NCBI RefSeq assembly: GCF_900142395.1
Contig: NZ_FRAS01000012.1
Location: forward strand, 78,033 to 142,032
DNA: 64,000 nucleotides
DNA from: Hymenobacter psychrotolerans DSM 18569
GTDB taxonomy: Bacteria; Bacteroidota; Bacteroidia; Cytophagales; Hymenobacteraceae
Reading direction: 5' to 3'
Part shown: one piece after another, positions 52,838 through 62,048 of the stretch
Layout: each line of letters starts with the position of its first letter
Position numbering within the stretch: the first letter of the stretch is position 1
Program-made: the position numbers and the translations under genes
Notes under the pieces: model-generated
The model's database searches: none
What the model was told of the DNA's origin: nothing
The model's input: the letters and a program-made list of their open reading frames with translations, nothing else

Positions 52838-53091
52838 TTACAGTAATTTATCCAAGCTCACCGGCAGGTCGCGCACGCGCTTGCCGGTGGCGTGAAACAC
52901 GGCGTTGGCGACGGCGGCGGCCACGCCGAGGAAGCCAATCTCCCCGATGCCTTTGACACCCAGCGGATTCACGATGTCGTCCTCTTCCTCGACCAGCACC
53001 ACATCGATGGTGTCAATGTCGGCCATGACGGGAATGTGGTACTCGGCGAGGTTGTGGTTCATATAGCGGCCGAAGCCGTGGTCCATGATGG
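52838..53091 (-). pseudogene. C-terminal fragment of a molybdopterin dehydrogenase large subunit
   Basis: These 82 in-frame codons end MADIDTIDVVLVEEEDD, NPLGVKGIGEIGFLGVAAA and FHATGKRVRDLPVSLDKLL, the characteristic end of xanthine dehydrogenase/isoquinoline oxidoreductase type subunits. The remaining 600 or more residues are missing. An IS3-type element abuts the broken end at 53092, and the sequence on its far side is unrelated. The fragment is therefore the remnant of a deletion. Confidence 0.85.
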
Positions 53092-53104
53092 TGAGGTGGT
53101 CTAG

Positions 53105-53762
53105 TTAAGCCGGACAGAGTTGGGACGTTGTTTGAAGACGGGTTTCGAAGTGGTTAGGAGAGCAATAGCCGAGGGCGGAGTGCCGCCGCTCGGCGTTGTA
53201 GTAGGCGATGTGGTGGCTGATTTCGAGTTTGGCTTCGGCCAGGCCGGGGAAGCAGCCGCCGTCGAGTAGTTCGGCTTTGAAGCGGCTCCAAAACGATTCG
53301 GCGTGGGCGTTGTCGTAGCAGTTGCCGCGCCGGCTCATGCTTTGCAAGGCCCCGTGTTGTAATATCGCCCACCCAGACCCGGTTCGGGGCGGTGGGGGCC
53401 GGCTGGCCCAGCAAGCGGTTGGGCGCGGCCCGTACGGCCGGGTCGGAATCGGTGGTGCGGGGCACGAACGAGCGGGGCTGCTGCGCCCGCAAGCCGTGCT
53501 GGCGAAGCACGCGGCGAATGCGCCAACGCCCCACCGCATGGCCCTGGGCCTGCACTTCAGCCCGCAGCCGGCGCGTGCCGTAGCGCTGGCTGTGGTCGGC
53601 AAAGGCTTCGCGCACGGCTACTTGCCAAACCGGTTCGACCACCGGCACCTGTTGGCGGCGCTGCCACGCGTAATAGGCGGCCGGGGCCACGCGCAGCACC
53701 CGGCAGAGCCGGCGCACCGGCACCTGGCCGGCCTGTTGGACGATGTACTGGTAGACGCTCAC
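53105..53762 (-). pseudogene. IS3-family orfB transposase remnant
   Basis: The N-terminal HTH_21 region (YAWQRRQQVPV..VREAFADHSQRYGTRRLRAEV) and the first DDE Asp (NRVWVGDIT) are in one frame. The C-terminal part with MSRRGNCYDNAHAESFWSRF (the catalytic Glu) is in another, with no central block carrying the second Asp. The breakpoint lies near 53350-53366. So an internal deletion of roughly 60-70 codons has removed activity and shifted frame. Confidence 0.8.
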
Positions 53763-54061
53763 GGGGTCGGCTGGCCGAAGATGACCAAGGCTTTTTTTAA
53801 AATGTCCAGTTCCTGCGCCAGCCGCTTGTTGGCGGCGCGCAGGGCCCGTACTTCCGGGTCGCGGGCCACTTCCACGCTGCCGACCTCGGCCACGAGCTGC
53901 GCCTGCTGCCAGCGGTAGAGCAGTTTGGGACTGATGCCCAACTGCCGCGCCGCCGCCTGCGTGCTGCGGCTTTCGCTGGCCAGACGCAGCGCCTCGGCCT
54001 TAAACGCCTCGTCGTATTTACGCCGTTTGTCGGGCGACGCCCCGCTGGATTTTGTTGCCAT
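53759..54061 (-). CDS. IS3-family orfA (HTH) protein
   Basis: The start at 54061 (MATKSSGASPDKRR) gives 100 residues. An HTH segment (QAAARQLGISPKLLYRWQQA) is followed by a leucine-zipper helix (ALRAANKRLAQELDILKKAL). A run of seven A residues on the minus strand (53792-53798) fits a -1 frameshift that would fuse orfA to orfB, as is known for IS3 elements. The orfB partner is broken, so the protein would at most act as a trans-regulator. Confidence 0.75.
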   Translation of the reverse strand: MATKSSGASPDKRRKYDEAFKAEALRLASESRSTQAAARQLGISPKLLYRWQQAQLVAEVGSVEVARDPEVRALRAANKRLAQELDILKKALVIFGQPTP

Positions 54062-54112
54062 AACAGAAGAAAGATACGTCCTTCTTCTGTCCACCTTGCT
54101 TAGACCACCTCA

Positions 54113-54158
54113 CTCCCAACAGCCACGCCCGCGCAGCAGCCTCCTGCTCAAAGCTCAT
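54113..54158 (-). pseudogene. 5' fragment of a gene cut by the IS3 element
   Basis: An ATG at 54158 overlaps the last codon of the preceding degraded gene as ATGA. It opens MSFEQEAAARAWLLG, which runs straight into the IS end at 54112. The coupled start suggests a true operon member whose remainder was lost. No family can be given from fifteen residues. Confidence 0.45.
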
Positions 54159-54706
54159 GCCTGGGCGTCGTCCAGGGTTTTGTACAGCCTTTCACAATCT
54201 TATCGTTGCGCAGGATGTCGTTGACCGTCAGGGGGGGGTACGCCACAAACCAGGCGTTGGCCGTGAGCTGGTGGTCGATGATAAACTGCTTCACCGAGGG
54301 GTCTTTGATGCCCGGCCAGCCTTCCACGCTCTCGAAAATCAGGTCCATCAGCTCGGGAATCTTGGTGGCAAAGTCCTCGATGTACACGTCCCAGTCGCCG
54401 TCGAAGGTGGTGGCGAAGAGCAGGCGGGTGTCGTTGTCGAGAATGACGAAGCGCATGTCGTGCAGGGTGCCCACCAGGATAGCCCCGCCGAAGTCGCCCT
54501 TAATCAGCTCGATAATCTTGCGCAGGGTCGGCCGCGCCGGGCTTGAGCGGCGCGACGGCCGTCAGCTCCGACACTTTGCCCGAGCGCAGCCCGACCTTGC
54601 CGGCCGACTCAACGGTGTGCGCGGGGCCATCAACGGGATATTAGCGCTTGGCCAGCAGGAGCTCCACTTTGAGCTTGAGGTCTTCGACGGTTTCCTGAAG
54701 TGACAT
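54155..54706 (-). pseudogene. Frameshifted gene of unknown function
   Basis: Starting at MSLQETVEDLKLKVELLLAK (54706), the frame meets a TAA after 21 codons, continues in a shifted frame through GKVSELTAVAPLKPG, shifts again before LRKIIELIKGDFGGAI, and once more near the end where LYKTLDDAQA would complete it. The middle, FATTFDGDWDVYIEDFATKI and EGWPGIKDPSVKQFI, is well conserved-looking, so decay is recent. The family is not recognised with confidence. The last base overlaps a lost downstream gene. Confidence 0.65.
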
Positions 54707-54738
54707 GGAATGAGGTGGTTGGAGGTGAAGAGGAAAAC

Positions 54739-55422
54739 TTACTTAGCCAGGTACACGCCGAGGGTAAACTCCCAGCCCCGGTTGCGGCGGTAGTTGTCGT
54801 CGTCGTGGCCGGCCGCCTGTACGTTGGTCAGCCCCAGGCCGTAGTGGGCACCCACGAATACACGGTCGACTTCAACCAGGCCCTGAAAATTCAGGCCTGC
54901 GTCCACGGTCTGGTAGTCGTCGTTGTCGCCGGAGCCGATGTTCAGGTCGCCGGTGCGGGTAAACGACGAGCTGAGCACCTTCGCCGAGCCTGTGCGCTCG
55001 GCATTTACCAGTACGCCCACGTAGGGGCCGGCCCCCAGCACCAGGGCCGCCGGCCCGGCGTGTACGCGGTAGGTCAGCGAAACCGGCAGGGTAAGATACG
55101 ACAGCTTATCCGTATAGCCAATCGACTGGCCAAGCGCCGAGTAGCTGTATTCCAGTCCCTTGCGCGAGAACAACAGCTCCGGCCGCAGCGACAAGTCGCC
55201 GGCCAGCGGCACTTCGGCTACTATCCCGGTGTGCACACCGGTCAGGTTATCGTTGGAAACGCTGCTGCGGCGGCCGTTGCTGCCGACGGACTGCTGCTGG
55301 GTGCTCAGGTTCAGGCCACCCCGCACGCCGAAGCGTAATGGCGCGTTAGACTGAGCGTGGGCAGTAGTGGCGAGGCCGCACAGGGCGAGGCTCCAGAACA
55401 AGGGGGAAAGCGCAATGTTCAT
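54739..55422 (-). CDS. Outer-membrane beta-barrel protein (PorT-like)
   Basis: The start at 55422 (MNIALSPLFWSLALCG) gives 227 residues with a signal peptide ending at TAHAQ. The mature part has eight to ten amphipathic strands (LRFGVRGGLNL, LSLRPELLFSRKGLEYSY, YLTLPVSLTYRVH, AALVLGAGPYVGVLVN) and ends GWEFTLGVYLAK, typical of PorT/OmpW-like barrels. A near-perfect palindrome lies 34 bases upstream (55456-55477) with the same TGAACGTTCA core as the efflux operator. Co-regulation with the efflux pump is therefore likely. Confidence 0.8.
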   Translation of the reverse strand: MNIALSPLFWSLALCGLATTAHAQSNAPLRFGVRGGLNLSTQQQSVGSNGRRSSVSNDNLTGVHTGIVAEVPLAGDLSLRPELLFSRKGLEYSYSALGQSIGYTDKLSYLTLPVSLTYRVHAGPAALVLGAGPYVGVLVNAERTGSAKVLSSSFTRTGDLNIGSGDNDDYQTVDAGLNFQGLVEVDRVFVGAHYGLGLTNVQAAGHDDDNYRRNRGWEFTLGVYLAK

Positions 55423-55455
55423 GAGATGAAGGAAAAAAGTGAAAAAGGTTCTCTG

Positions 55456-55477
55456 TTTGAGTGAACGTTCATTCAAA
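55456..55477 (-). promoter_or_regulatory. TetR-type operator before the outer-membrane barrel gene
   Basis: A 22-base palindrome with one mismatch is centred on GTGAACGTTCAT and flanked by TTTGA/TCAAA. It shares the decamer TGAACGTTCA with the 40-base palindrome at 62049-62088. Confidence 0.65.
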
Positions 55478-55482
55478 TATGC

Positions 55483-56196
55483 CTACGAATAACCAGGCTC
55501 GCGGGTAAGCTCGGCCGTTAGCTGCCGCCGAAAATCGTGGCTTTCCGCGGCGTCGGGGAGCAGCCACGTGGCGGGCGATGATGCCTGCATCAGCAGGCGA
55601 ACGGGCTGCTGCCGGGCAAACAGCCGCCGCGCCAGCGCCAGCGCATCGGCCCGGTGCAGGTCGTGGACGGTGGTAAAGATGCTGATGCGAGGCAGGCCGT
55701 CCAGGTCGCCATGCAGCGGGTTATCGTGCTTATCCGCAAGTGGCTGGCGGCTGCACAGGCTGCCGTCAGGGGCCACGTAATAGGCGCCTTCCAGGTCCGG
55801 GGCAACCGTTGGCGCCGGCAGATACAGGTCCAGCCACGGTGCCAGCAACAGCAGGTGGCCGGGCAACGCCCTGGCCTCAGCCCGCTGCCGCTGGGTGAGT
55901 GCCAGGGCCAGCCCCGCGCCGGTACCGTAGCCCATGAGCAGCACGTTGCCGGCCCCTACCTGCGCCGCCACCGCCTGGTAAAGGTTTTCGACGGCGGCTA
56001 CCCGTGAAGCCTGCGCGCTGGCGTAGCGGGGAGACACGACCGAATAGCCCGTTTGCCGTGCCACAAAGCAGAGGAACGCAACATCGGCCAGGGGTGCGCC
56101 GCTTTGGCCGCATTCACCGGGCAGGCAGAGCACTACCCTACTCCCCGGCCCAGAGGAGGCCGCCACGGTTAGCACGTCGGCAATGGTAGCAGCCAT
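55483..56196 (-). CDS. Alpha/beta-hydrolase-fold protein lacking the usual nucleophile
   Basis: This 237-residue protein has the HSL/acetylesterase-like layout: a central LLMGYGTGAGLALALTQ at the nucleophile elbow, then HLLLLAPWLDLYLPAPT and an acidic loop. The elbow reads GYGTG where the family has GDSAG, so the catalytic Ser is replaced by Gly. Unless the frame has an error here, it is probably non-catalytic. It lies upstream of the barrel gene, transcribed in the same direction. Confidence 0.65.
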   Translation of the reverse strand: MAATIADVLTVAASSGPGSRVVLCLPGECGQSGAPLADVAFLCFVARQTGYSVVSPRYASAQASRVAAVENLYQAVAAQVGAGNVLLMGYGTGAGLALALTQRQRAEARALPGHLLLLAPWLDLYLPAPTVAPDLEGAYYVAPDGSLCSRQPLADKHDNPLHGDLDGLPRISIFTTVHDLHRADALALARRLFARQQPVRLLMQASSPATWLLPDAAESHDFRRQLTAELTREPGYS

Positions 56197-56325
56197 AGTA
56201 GTATAGAGGCAGAGAACAGCGCAGCAGATGGTAGGGTTGGGGGGAGTTTCTTTTCAGAGCTGATGGCTATGATGCTCGGTGCTCGCGTGGGAGCATTTCC
56301 CCGTGGAGAAGGGACTAGAAGGCTT

Positions 56326-57714
56326 TTAGAACTGCCCGCTGGCGTGTTGCAGCTGCGTGAGGGCCAGGCGGTAGTTGAGCTGGGCCGCGAGCAGGTCGGC
56401 CTGGGCTTTGGCTTGCGTGGCCTCGGTGCTGAGCACTTCCGTGGGCAGCACCTTGCCGGCGGCCAGCGCGTCGCGCTTTATTTTCAATTCGGCGGCCCGC
56501 AGGTCGGCGGCTTTTTGGGCGGCGGCGGTGAGGGCGGCGGCCTGCTGGAGCTGGCGGTAGGCTTTCTGCACCTCGGCGCTGACTTGCTCGCGGGTGTGCT
56601 GCTCGTTGGCTTCGGCCTGCTTCTGCTGCGACTCGCGCTGCCGCACCACGGCCCGCCGCTCGCCGAAGTCGTAGAGGGTCCAGTTCAGGATGCCGCCCAC
56701 CAGCACGCTGTTCTGGGGCAGCAGCAACGAGCCCTGCACGCGCAGGTAGTTGGCCGTCAGCGCCACGTCGGGCAGGTACTGCTGGCGGGCGGCTTTCACG
56801 CCCAGGGCAGCCTTGGCGCGGGTTTGGGCGGCCTGGCGGGTGTCGAGGCTGGCCGTATCGGCGTGGGCCAGGTAGGCGGCCAGCGGCAGCGCTGGGGTTT
56901 CGGCCAGCTCGGGCGGGGCCAGGGCGAGCGGGGTATCGAGGGGCTGGCCGAGGAGCTGGTTGAGGTCGGCGGCGTAGTCGGCCTGCTGGTTTTGCACGGC
57001 CAGCAGCTTCTGCTCCTGGTCGGCCACGTTGGCTTCGGCGGCGGCTACCTGGGCGGGCAGGGCCTTGCCGGCCAGCCGGGCGCTTTCGGCATCGTAGCGC
57101 TGCCGCCGGGCGGCTTGCAGGCTTAGCTCGGCCTGCTGGCGCTGCCGCCCGGCGATGAGCAGGCCGTAGTAGAGCTTCTCCACGCCCTGGCGCACCTGCC
57201 ACTCGGCCTGCCGCACCTGGGTGCGGGCCAGGGCCACGTCTTGCCGGGCCACCTGCTCGCCGGTGCGGATTTTCAGGAGCTGGGTCAGTGGCTGCACGGC
57301 CTGCACGGTGCCGGTCACCAGCGTGTGGCTGCCCTGGTACACCGGCACGTCGGCCCCCGGAATGGGGCCGGTGGCCGGGTACACGCCCATCGCGCCGCGC
57401 GGGATGGTGATATCAAGCGTGTGGCTGTTGTAGCCGCCCACGGCCAGGGCCGAGAGCTTGGGGAAGTTCCTGGCATGCAGCTCGGCCACCTTGTACTGGT
57501 TTTCGCTGACTTGCTCGCGGGCAATACTGAGCTGGCGGTTCTGCGTCAGGGCCAGCTGCACGGCATCGTCCAGGCTTAGCGGGCGGGCCGGGGCAGGGCG
57601 GCCGGCTGCCACCGGCGCGGAAGTAGTCGGCTGGGCCAGGGCGGACTGTAGCCCGCTGGCCGCCAGCAGGGCCAGCAGCCAGCAGCGGCTAGCGGCGTTG
57701 CGAGAGGTAGGCAT
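56326..57714 (-). CDS. TolC-family outer-membrane efflux channel
   Basis: The 462-residue protein has a signal peptide (LLALLAASGLQSALAQ) followed by two repeats of the outer-membrane efflux protein fold. The first begins LSLDDAVQLALTQNRQLSIA; the second contains ARQQYLPDVALTANYLRVQG and NWTLYDFGERRAVVRQRES. Long coiled-coil helices (EANVADQEQKLLAVQNQQAD) form the periplasmic tunnel. It is the last gene of the adaptor-pump-channel operon, 4 bases past the pump stop. Confidence 0.9.
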   Translation of the reverse strand: MPTSRNAASRCWLLALLAASGLQSALAQPTTSAPVAAGRPAPARPLSLDDAVQLALTQNRQLSIAREQVSENQYKVAELHARNFPKLSALAVGGYNSHTLDITIPRGAMGVYPATGPIPGADVPVYQGSHTLVTGTVQAVQPLTQLLKIRTGEQVARQDVALARTQVRQAEWQVRQGVEKLYYGLLIAGRQRQQAELSLQAARRQRYDAESARLAGKALPAQVAAAEANVADQEQKLLAVQNQQADYAADLNQLLGQPLDTPLALAPPELAETPALPLAAYLAHADTASLDTRQAAQTRAKAALGVKAARQQYLPDVALTANYLRVQGSLLLPQNSVLVGGILNWTLYDFGERRAVVRQRESQQKQAEANEQHTREQVSAEVQKAYRQLQQAAALTAAAQKAADLRAAELKIKRDALAAGKVLPTEVLSTEATQAKAQADLLAAQLNYRLALTQLQHASGQF

Positions 57715-57718
57715 GGGA

Positions 57719-60700
57719 TTAAAGAGCTTGCGGCGTGGCCATCGGTGCGGGAGTGGGGGCGGCGGCGGCCTTGTCAGCAGCTCCTTCCACCGACACGAGC
57801 TTGTCCTGGGGCTTCACCACGCGGGCAAACAGCACCGGAATCACCAGCAGCGACATGAACATGGAGAATATCAGGCCCACGGCAATGACGCTGGCCAGCG
57901 GGCTCCACATGGGTGAGCCCGACAAAATCATGGGCAGTACCCCGATGGCCGCCGCCATGGTGGTGAGGAAGATGGGCCGCAGCCGACGCTTGCCGGCCTC
58001 GGCGGCAGCCGCCGGAATATCCAGCCCTTGCTTCACAATCAGCTCATTGGCAAAATCGACCAGGATAATGGCGTTGCGCACCACGATGCCCGACAAGCTA
58101 ATCAGCCCCAGGAAAGCCGTAAAGCCAAATGGATTGTGCGTGACAACCAGCCCCAGCAAGGCCCCGAACAAGCTCAGCGGAATGCTGGCCATCACCAGCA
58201 GCGTTTCCTTCAGGTTGCGAAACTGAAACAGCAGAATCAGGAAGATGAGGACCATGCTCACGCCCAGCGCCACCAGCATCTGCGCAAAGGTGGTTTTTTG
58301 GTTTTCGATTTCGCCGCCGTACTCCACCCGATAGCCGGGCGGCAGCCGCAGGGCGGCAATCTTGGGCTGAATTTCCTTGAGCAGCTGCGAGGGCAGCACG
58401 TCGCCGGTGGTTTCGCTTTGCACCGTGAGCGTGCGCACGCCGTTGCGGTGCAGGATGCGGCCGGTTTGCCACTCGGGCACCAGGTCGGCCACCTGCCGCA
58501 GCGGCACCCGCGCCCCGGTGGCGGGCGAGGCCAGGTAAGTGTCGGCCAGGTCGCGGAAGCCCGTGCGCTGGGCCGAGTCCAGGCGCAGCACGATACCCAG
58601 CGGATTGTCGCCCTCGTACCAGGTTGAGATGGGCGCGCCCGCGAAGCCCGTACCGATGGTTTGGGCCACGCTGCTGGTGGTGAAGCCCAGGCGGCTGGCT
58701 TCCGGCTTGAGGCGGATGGTCAGGCCGTAATAGTCGTTCTGGAAGTCGGTGCGCACCAGGTAGCTGCCCCGGCTCTGGCTGATAATAGCCTGGACCCGCG
58801 CCCCGAGCTGCTTGAGCTGCACCAGGTCGTCGCCGATGAGGCGCACCTCCACCGGTGCTTTCGTGGGCGAGCCCTGCTGCATGAGCTTGACCTGCGGCCG
58901 ACCATTAGGCACCAGGTCGGCCACGCGCCGGGTCAGCTCGGCGGCCAGCGCGTTGGTTTCCTCCTTGGTGTGGGTGTTCACCAGCAGCTGGCCGTAGTTG
59001 GGGGCGGGCGGCTCGGGGCTGAAATTGTAGTAGAAGCGCGGGGCGCTGGTGCCGATGAAGCTGGCTACTTCCGTCACGCGCTTATCGTGGCGCAGCGCCT
59101 GCTCCACGCGCCGGACGGCCTGGTCGGTGGTTTCGAGGCGGGTGCCCATCGGCAGCCAGATTTCTACTACGAACTGGTTGCGCTCGGCCGCCGGAAAAAA
59201 CCGCTGCTTCACGCCCCGGTACAGCAGCACCCCGGCCACCACCGACACCACGCCGAATCCGATGGTCAGGCCCGGTGCCCGCAGGCACCACGTCAGCAGC
59301 CGGTCGTAGCCCGCTTGCATCAAATCCAGCAGCGAGAATTTCTTTTTTGCCGGCTTCTGTGGCACCGGCTTCATACTGCCTGGCTCATTACCTGCCGGCT
59401 CCGCCGCTCCGTGCCCGGGCGCCGCACTGTGCAACCCCTTCTTGATGAAGGTGTAGCACAGGATGGGCGTGAGCAGCATCGCCACCACGAACGACGAGGC
59501 CAGCGCCACGGCAATGGTAATGGGCAGCGAGCGGATAAACTCGCCCACCGACCCGGTGAGCAGCACCATGGGCAGAAACGAGGCGATGATGGTGAGCGTG
59601 GCCGTGAGCACCGGAATCACCAGGTTGGTGGCCGAGCGCCAGGCCGCCTGCCAGCGGTCCAGCCCCTCGTCGAGCAGCTCCACGTAGTTGTCGGCAATGA
59701 CGATGGCATCGTCCACGACCATGCCCAGCACCACGATGAGCGCCGCCAAGGACACCTGGTGCAGCTCAATGCCCAGCAGGCTCATCACGGCGAAGGTGAC
59801 GGCCACCGTGACCGGAATAGCCATGGCCGCCACCGAGGCAATGCTGAAGGGCAGCAGCAGCATACACACGAGCACCACCGAGCCGATGGCCAGAAAAAAC
59901 TCGCGGATGAAGTGGCTGATGCTCTCGTCTACTACCTCGGGCTGGTCCACGATGGTGCGCACCCGCAAATCGGGCGGCAGCAGCGGCCGGGCGGCCGTCA
60001 GCTGCTGGTTGATGGCTTGCCCGAATTCCACGATGTTGTTGCCTTCCAGCATCTCCACGCTCAGCAGCAGCGCCCGCCGGCCATCCACGCGCACGAGCGA
60101 GGTCGGCTCGGCGTAGCGGCGGCGCACGGCGGCCACGTCGCCCACCCGAATCACCTGCCCCGTGGGCGCGGCGCCCACAATCTGGCTGGCAATCTGCTGC
60201 TCCGAGCTGAAGTAGCCCGAGGTGTGCAGCGGCACGTCGGCCGTGCCCACCTTCACGTCGCCGGTCGGGCTGATGGCGTTTTGCGACTGCAGCACCTGCA
60301 CCACCTGCGGCAGCTTCAGCCCGTACTGAGCCAGCTTTTCGGAGTTGGCCGTGAGGTAAATCTGCTCGGGCTGCTCGCCGTAGCGCTTGATTTTCGACAC
60401 GCCCTTCACCGTGCGCAGCTGGTCTTCGAGCTTACGCAGGTACTCCTTTAAGTCGCGGTAGTCGAGCCGGTCCGACTCCACGGCAATGAGCATGGCCACC
60501 GTGTCGCCGAAGTCGGTGTTGACCAGCGGGCCGCGCACGCCCTGGGGCAGGTCCACGGCCTTGGCCACGTTCAGCTCGTGGCGCAGCTTCGACCAGAATT
60601 CGTCGGGCCGGGCCACGTTCTCGTTCAGCTCCACGTTCACGATAACCTGCCCGTCGCGGGTGGTAGAGAAGGTCTTTTCCTTGCGCACCTCCGCGAAGCG

Positions 60701-60916
60701 AAACAGGTATTCTTCGAGCTTCTGCGTCACTTGCTCTTCCACCTGCCCGGCCGTCGCGCCGGGAAAGTAGGCCACCACCAGCCCCTGCCGGATGGTAATT
60801 TTGGGGTCTTCGCGCCGGGGCATGGTCAGCAGCGCGTGCACGCCCACCACGAAGGCCAGCAGCAGCACCGTCAGCGTCACCTGCGGGTAGCGCAGCGAGG
60901 ATTTCACCAGGTTCAT
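57719..60916 (-). CDS. RND-family efflux pump
   Basis: The 1065-residue protein has twelve membrane helices and two large periplasmic loops. The first helix begins YPQVTLTVLLLAFVVGVHAL; the proton-relay Asp pair appears in LGMVVDDAIVIADNYVELLD. GFTAFLGLISLSGIVVRNAI is a family signature in the second half. It uses the proton gradient to export drugs or other small molecules through the TolC channel. The adaptor gene overlaps its start by four bases, so the operon is adaptor-pump-channel. Sequence does not fix the substrate. Confidence 0.9.
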   Translation of the reverse strand: MNLVKSSLRYPQVTLTVLLLAFVVGVHALLTMPRREDPKITIRQGLVVAYFPGATAGQVEEQVTQKLEEYLFRFAEVRKEKTFSTTRDGQVIVNVELNENVARPDEFWSKLRHELNVAKAVDLPQGVRGPLVNTDFGDTVAMLIAVESDRLDYRDLKEYLRKLEDQLRTVKGVSKIKRYGEQPEQIYLTANSEKLAQYGLKLPQVVQVLQSQNAISPTGDVKVGTADVPLHTSGYFSSEQQIASQIVGAAPTGQVIRVGDVAAVRRRYAEPTSLVRVDGRRALLLSVEMLEGNNIVEFGQAINQQLTAARPLLPPDLRVRTIVDQPEVVDESISHFIREFFLAIGSVVLVCMLLLPFSIASVAAMAIPVTVAVTFAVMSLLGIELHQVSLAALIVVLGMVVDDAIVIADNYVELLDEGLDRWQAAWRSATNLVIPVLTATLTIIASFLPMVLLTGSVGEFIRSLPITIAVALASSFVVAMLLTPILCYTFIKKGLHSAAPGHGAAEPAGNEPGSMKPVPQKPAKKKFSLLDLMQAGYDRLLTWCLRAPGLTIGFGVVSVVAGVLLYRGVKQRFFPAAERNQFVVEIWLPMGTRLETTDQAVRRVEQALRHDKRVTEVASFIGTSAPRFYYNFSPEPPAPNYGQLLVNTHTKEETNALAAELTRRVADLVPNGRPQVKLMQQGSPTKAPVEVRLIGDDLVQLKQLGARVQAIISQSRGSYLVRTDFQNDYYGLTIRLKPEASRLGFTTSSVAQTIGTGFAGAPISTWYEGDNPLGIVLRLDSAQRTGFRDLADTYLASPATGARVPLRQVADLVPEWQTGRILHRNGVRTLTVQSETTGDVLPSQLLKEIQPKIAALRLPPGYRVEYGGEIENQKTTFAQMLVALGVSMVLIFLILLFQFRNLKETLLVMASIPLSLFGALLGLVVTHNPFGFTAFLGLISLSGIVVRNAIILVDFANELIVKQGLDIPAAAAEAGKRRLRPIFLTTMAAAIGVLPMILSGSPMWSPLASVIAVGLIFSMFMSLLVIPVLFARVVKPQDKLVSVEGAADKAAAAPTPAPMATPQAL

Positions 60917-61980
60917 CGCACGGCTGGGGTAAGGGTGATAGAAGCACCGTCGCGCAGGCGCTGCTGCCCGCCCACGACGACCAGCTCGCCCGCCCGCAGG
61001 CCGCTGGCAATCCGCACGCCCGCCTCCGCGACGCCGCCCACCTGCACCCGCCGCCGGAACGCCTGCCGGCGCGCCGCATCGGCCACGAACACGTACGTCA
61101 GCTGGTCGGCGTCGCGCACCACGGCCTCGCCGGGCACGGCCAGCACCTGCTCCGGCCGGGCGGTGGCCAGGCGCACTTCGGCAATCATGCCCGGCCGCAG
61201 CCGGCCCTGCGGGTTGGGCAGGGTAATTTTTACGGCGTAGGTGCGCGAAGCCGGGTCGGCCACCGCCCCCACCGCCTCCACGCGGCCCGCGAAGGTAGAA
61301 TCCAGGGCCGGCACCGCTACCCGCGCCGCCAGCCCCGGCCGCAGGGCCCCTACTTCTGCCTCGGGCACCGCCGCCCGCACCACGATGCGCCCGTCGCTGA
61401 CGATGGTAAACAGCGGCGTGCCCGGCCCTACCAGCTCGCCGGGGTCGGTGCCGCGCCGGGCCAGCCGGCCGGATATGGGGGCCCGCAGCTGCCCGTCGCG
61501 CACGTTTTTGCTGGCCTGCTGCTGCTGGGCGCGGGCCTGGGCTACGGCCGTGCGGGCCGCCTCCAGGTCGCTGGGCGTGAGGCTGCCCCGGTCGTACATC
61601 AGCTGGAGCCGGCCGTATTCGTCCTGGGCGCGGGCCAGTGTGGCGGTGGCCGCGTCGAGGGCGAAGCGGTAGCTGCCGGGGTCGAGGCGGGCCAGCACCT
61701 GCCCCTGCCGCACCCGCCCACCCTCCTCCACCTCGACGCGGCTTACCCGCCCGCCAATCTGGAAGCCTACGTCCACCGTCTTATCGGCTTCCAGCGCCCC
61801 GCTCAGGGCCACGGTGTGGCGCTGCGTGAGCTGCTGCACCGGCTGGGTGATGACGGCAACGGCCGCTGGCTGGGCCGTACTCTCCCCGGTTGTCTCGGAG
61901 CCGGAGTGGCAGCCCATCAGGCCTCCTGCTAGCAACACACAGGTGGCTCCACGTGTAATGATTGAATAACCTGCTGGCAT
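60913..61980 (-). CDS. RND periplasmic adaptor (HlyD/AcrA family)
   Basis: The start at 61980 (MPAGYSIITRGATC) gives 355 residues; the open frame continues to 62046 but the upstream part touches the operator. The lipobox GGLMGC is near residue 22, so it is a lipoprotein. The lipoyl domain (VDVGFQIGGRVSRVEVEEGG) is interrupted by a helical hairpin with many Ala/Gln and continued by LRAPISGRLARRGTDPGELV. A beta-barrel and a membrane-proximal domain follow. It links the pump to TolC. A 40-base palindrome lies about 70 bases upstream. Confidence 0.9.
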   Translation of the reverse strand: MPAGYSIITRGATCVLLAGGLMGCHSGSETTGESTAQPAAVAVITQPVQQLTQRHTVALSGALEADKTVDVGFQIGGRVSRVEVEEGGRVRQGQVLARLDPGSYRFALDAATATLARAQDEYGRLQLMYDRGSLTPSDLEAARTAVAQARAQQQQASKNVRDGQLRAPISGRLARRGTDPGELVGPGTPLFTIVSDGRIVVRAAVPEAEVGALRPGLAARVAVPALDSTFAGRVEAVGAVADPASRTYAVKITLPNPQGRLRPGMIAEVRLATARPEQVLAVPGEAVVRDADQLTYVFVADAARRQAFRRRVQVGGVAEAGVRIASGLRAGELVVVGGQQRLRDGASITLTPAVR

Positions 61981-62048
61981 ATATGGAAAGCAGTTTTCGT
62001 GGTGGTACGCACGATGCGCTGGTTGGTTCAGGTGGCAAAGATACAACT

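Larger units (their letters stand above)
53092..54112 (-). mobile_element. IS3-family insertion sequence with internal deletion
   Basis: Inverted ends TGAGGTGGTCTA at 53092 and TAGACCACCTCA at 54101-54112 have the 5'-TG...CA-3' form of IS3 elements. Inner matches continue (GGACAGA and GGACG). The 1021-base length is below the usual 1.2 kb because part of orfB, including a catalytic Asp, is missing. There is no target-site duplication visible, and the flanks are not two halves of one gene, which points to a rearrangement after insertion. Confidence 0.8.

Noticed and set aside
58661..60451. 596-residue plus-strand open frame
   Set aside because: It is antisense to the RND pump and His/Arg-rich; the pump frame has clear membrane helices and motifs.
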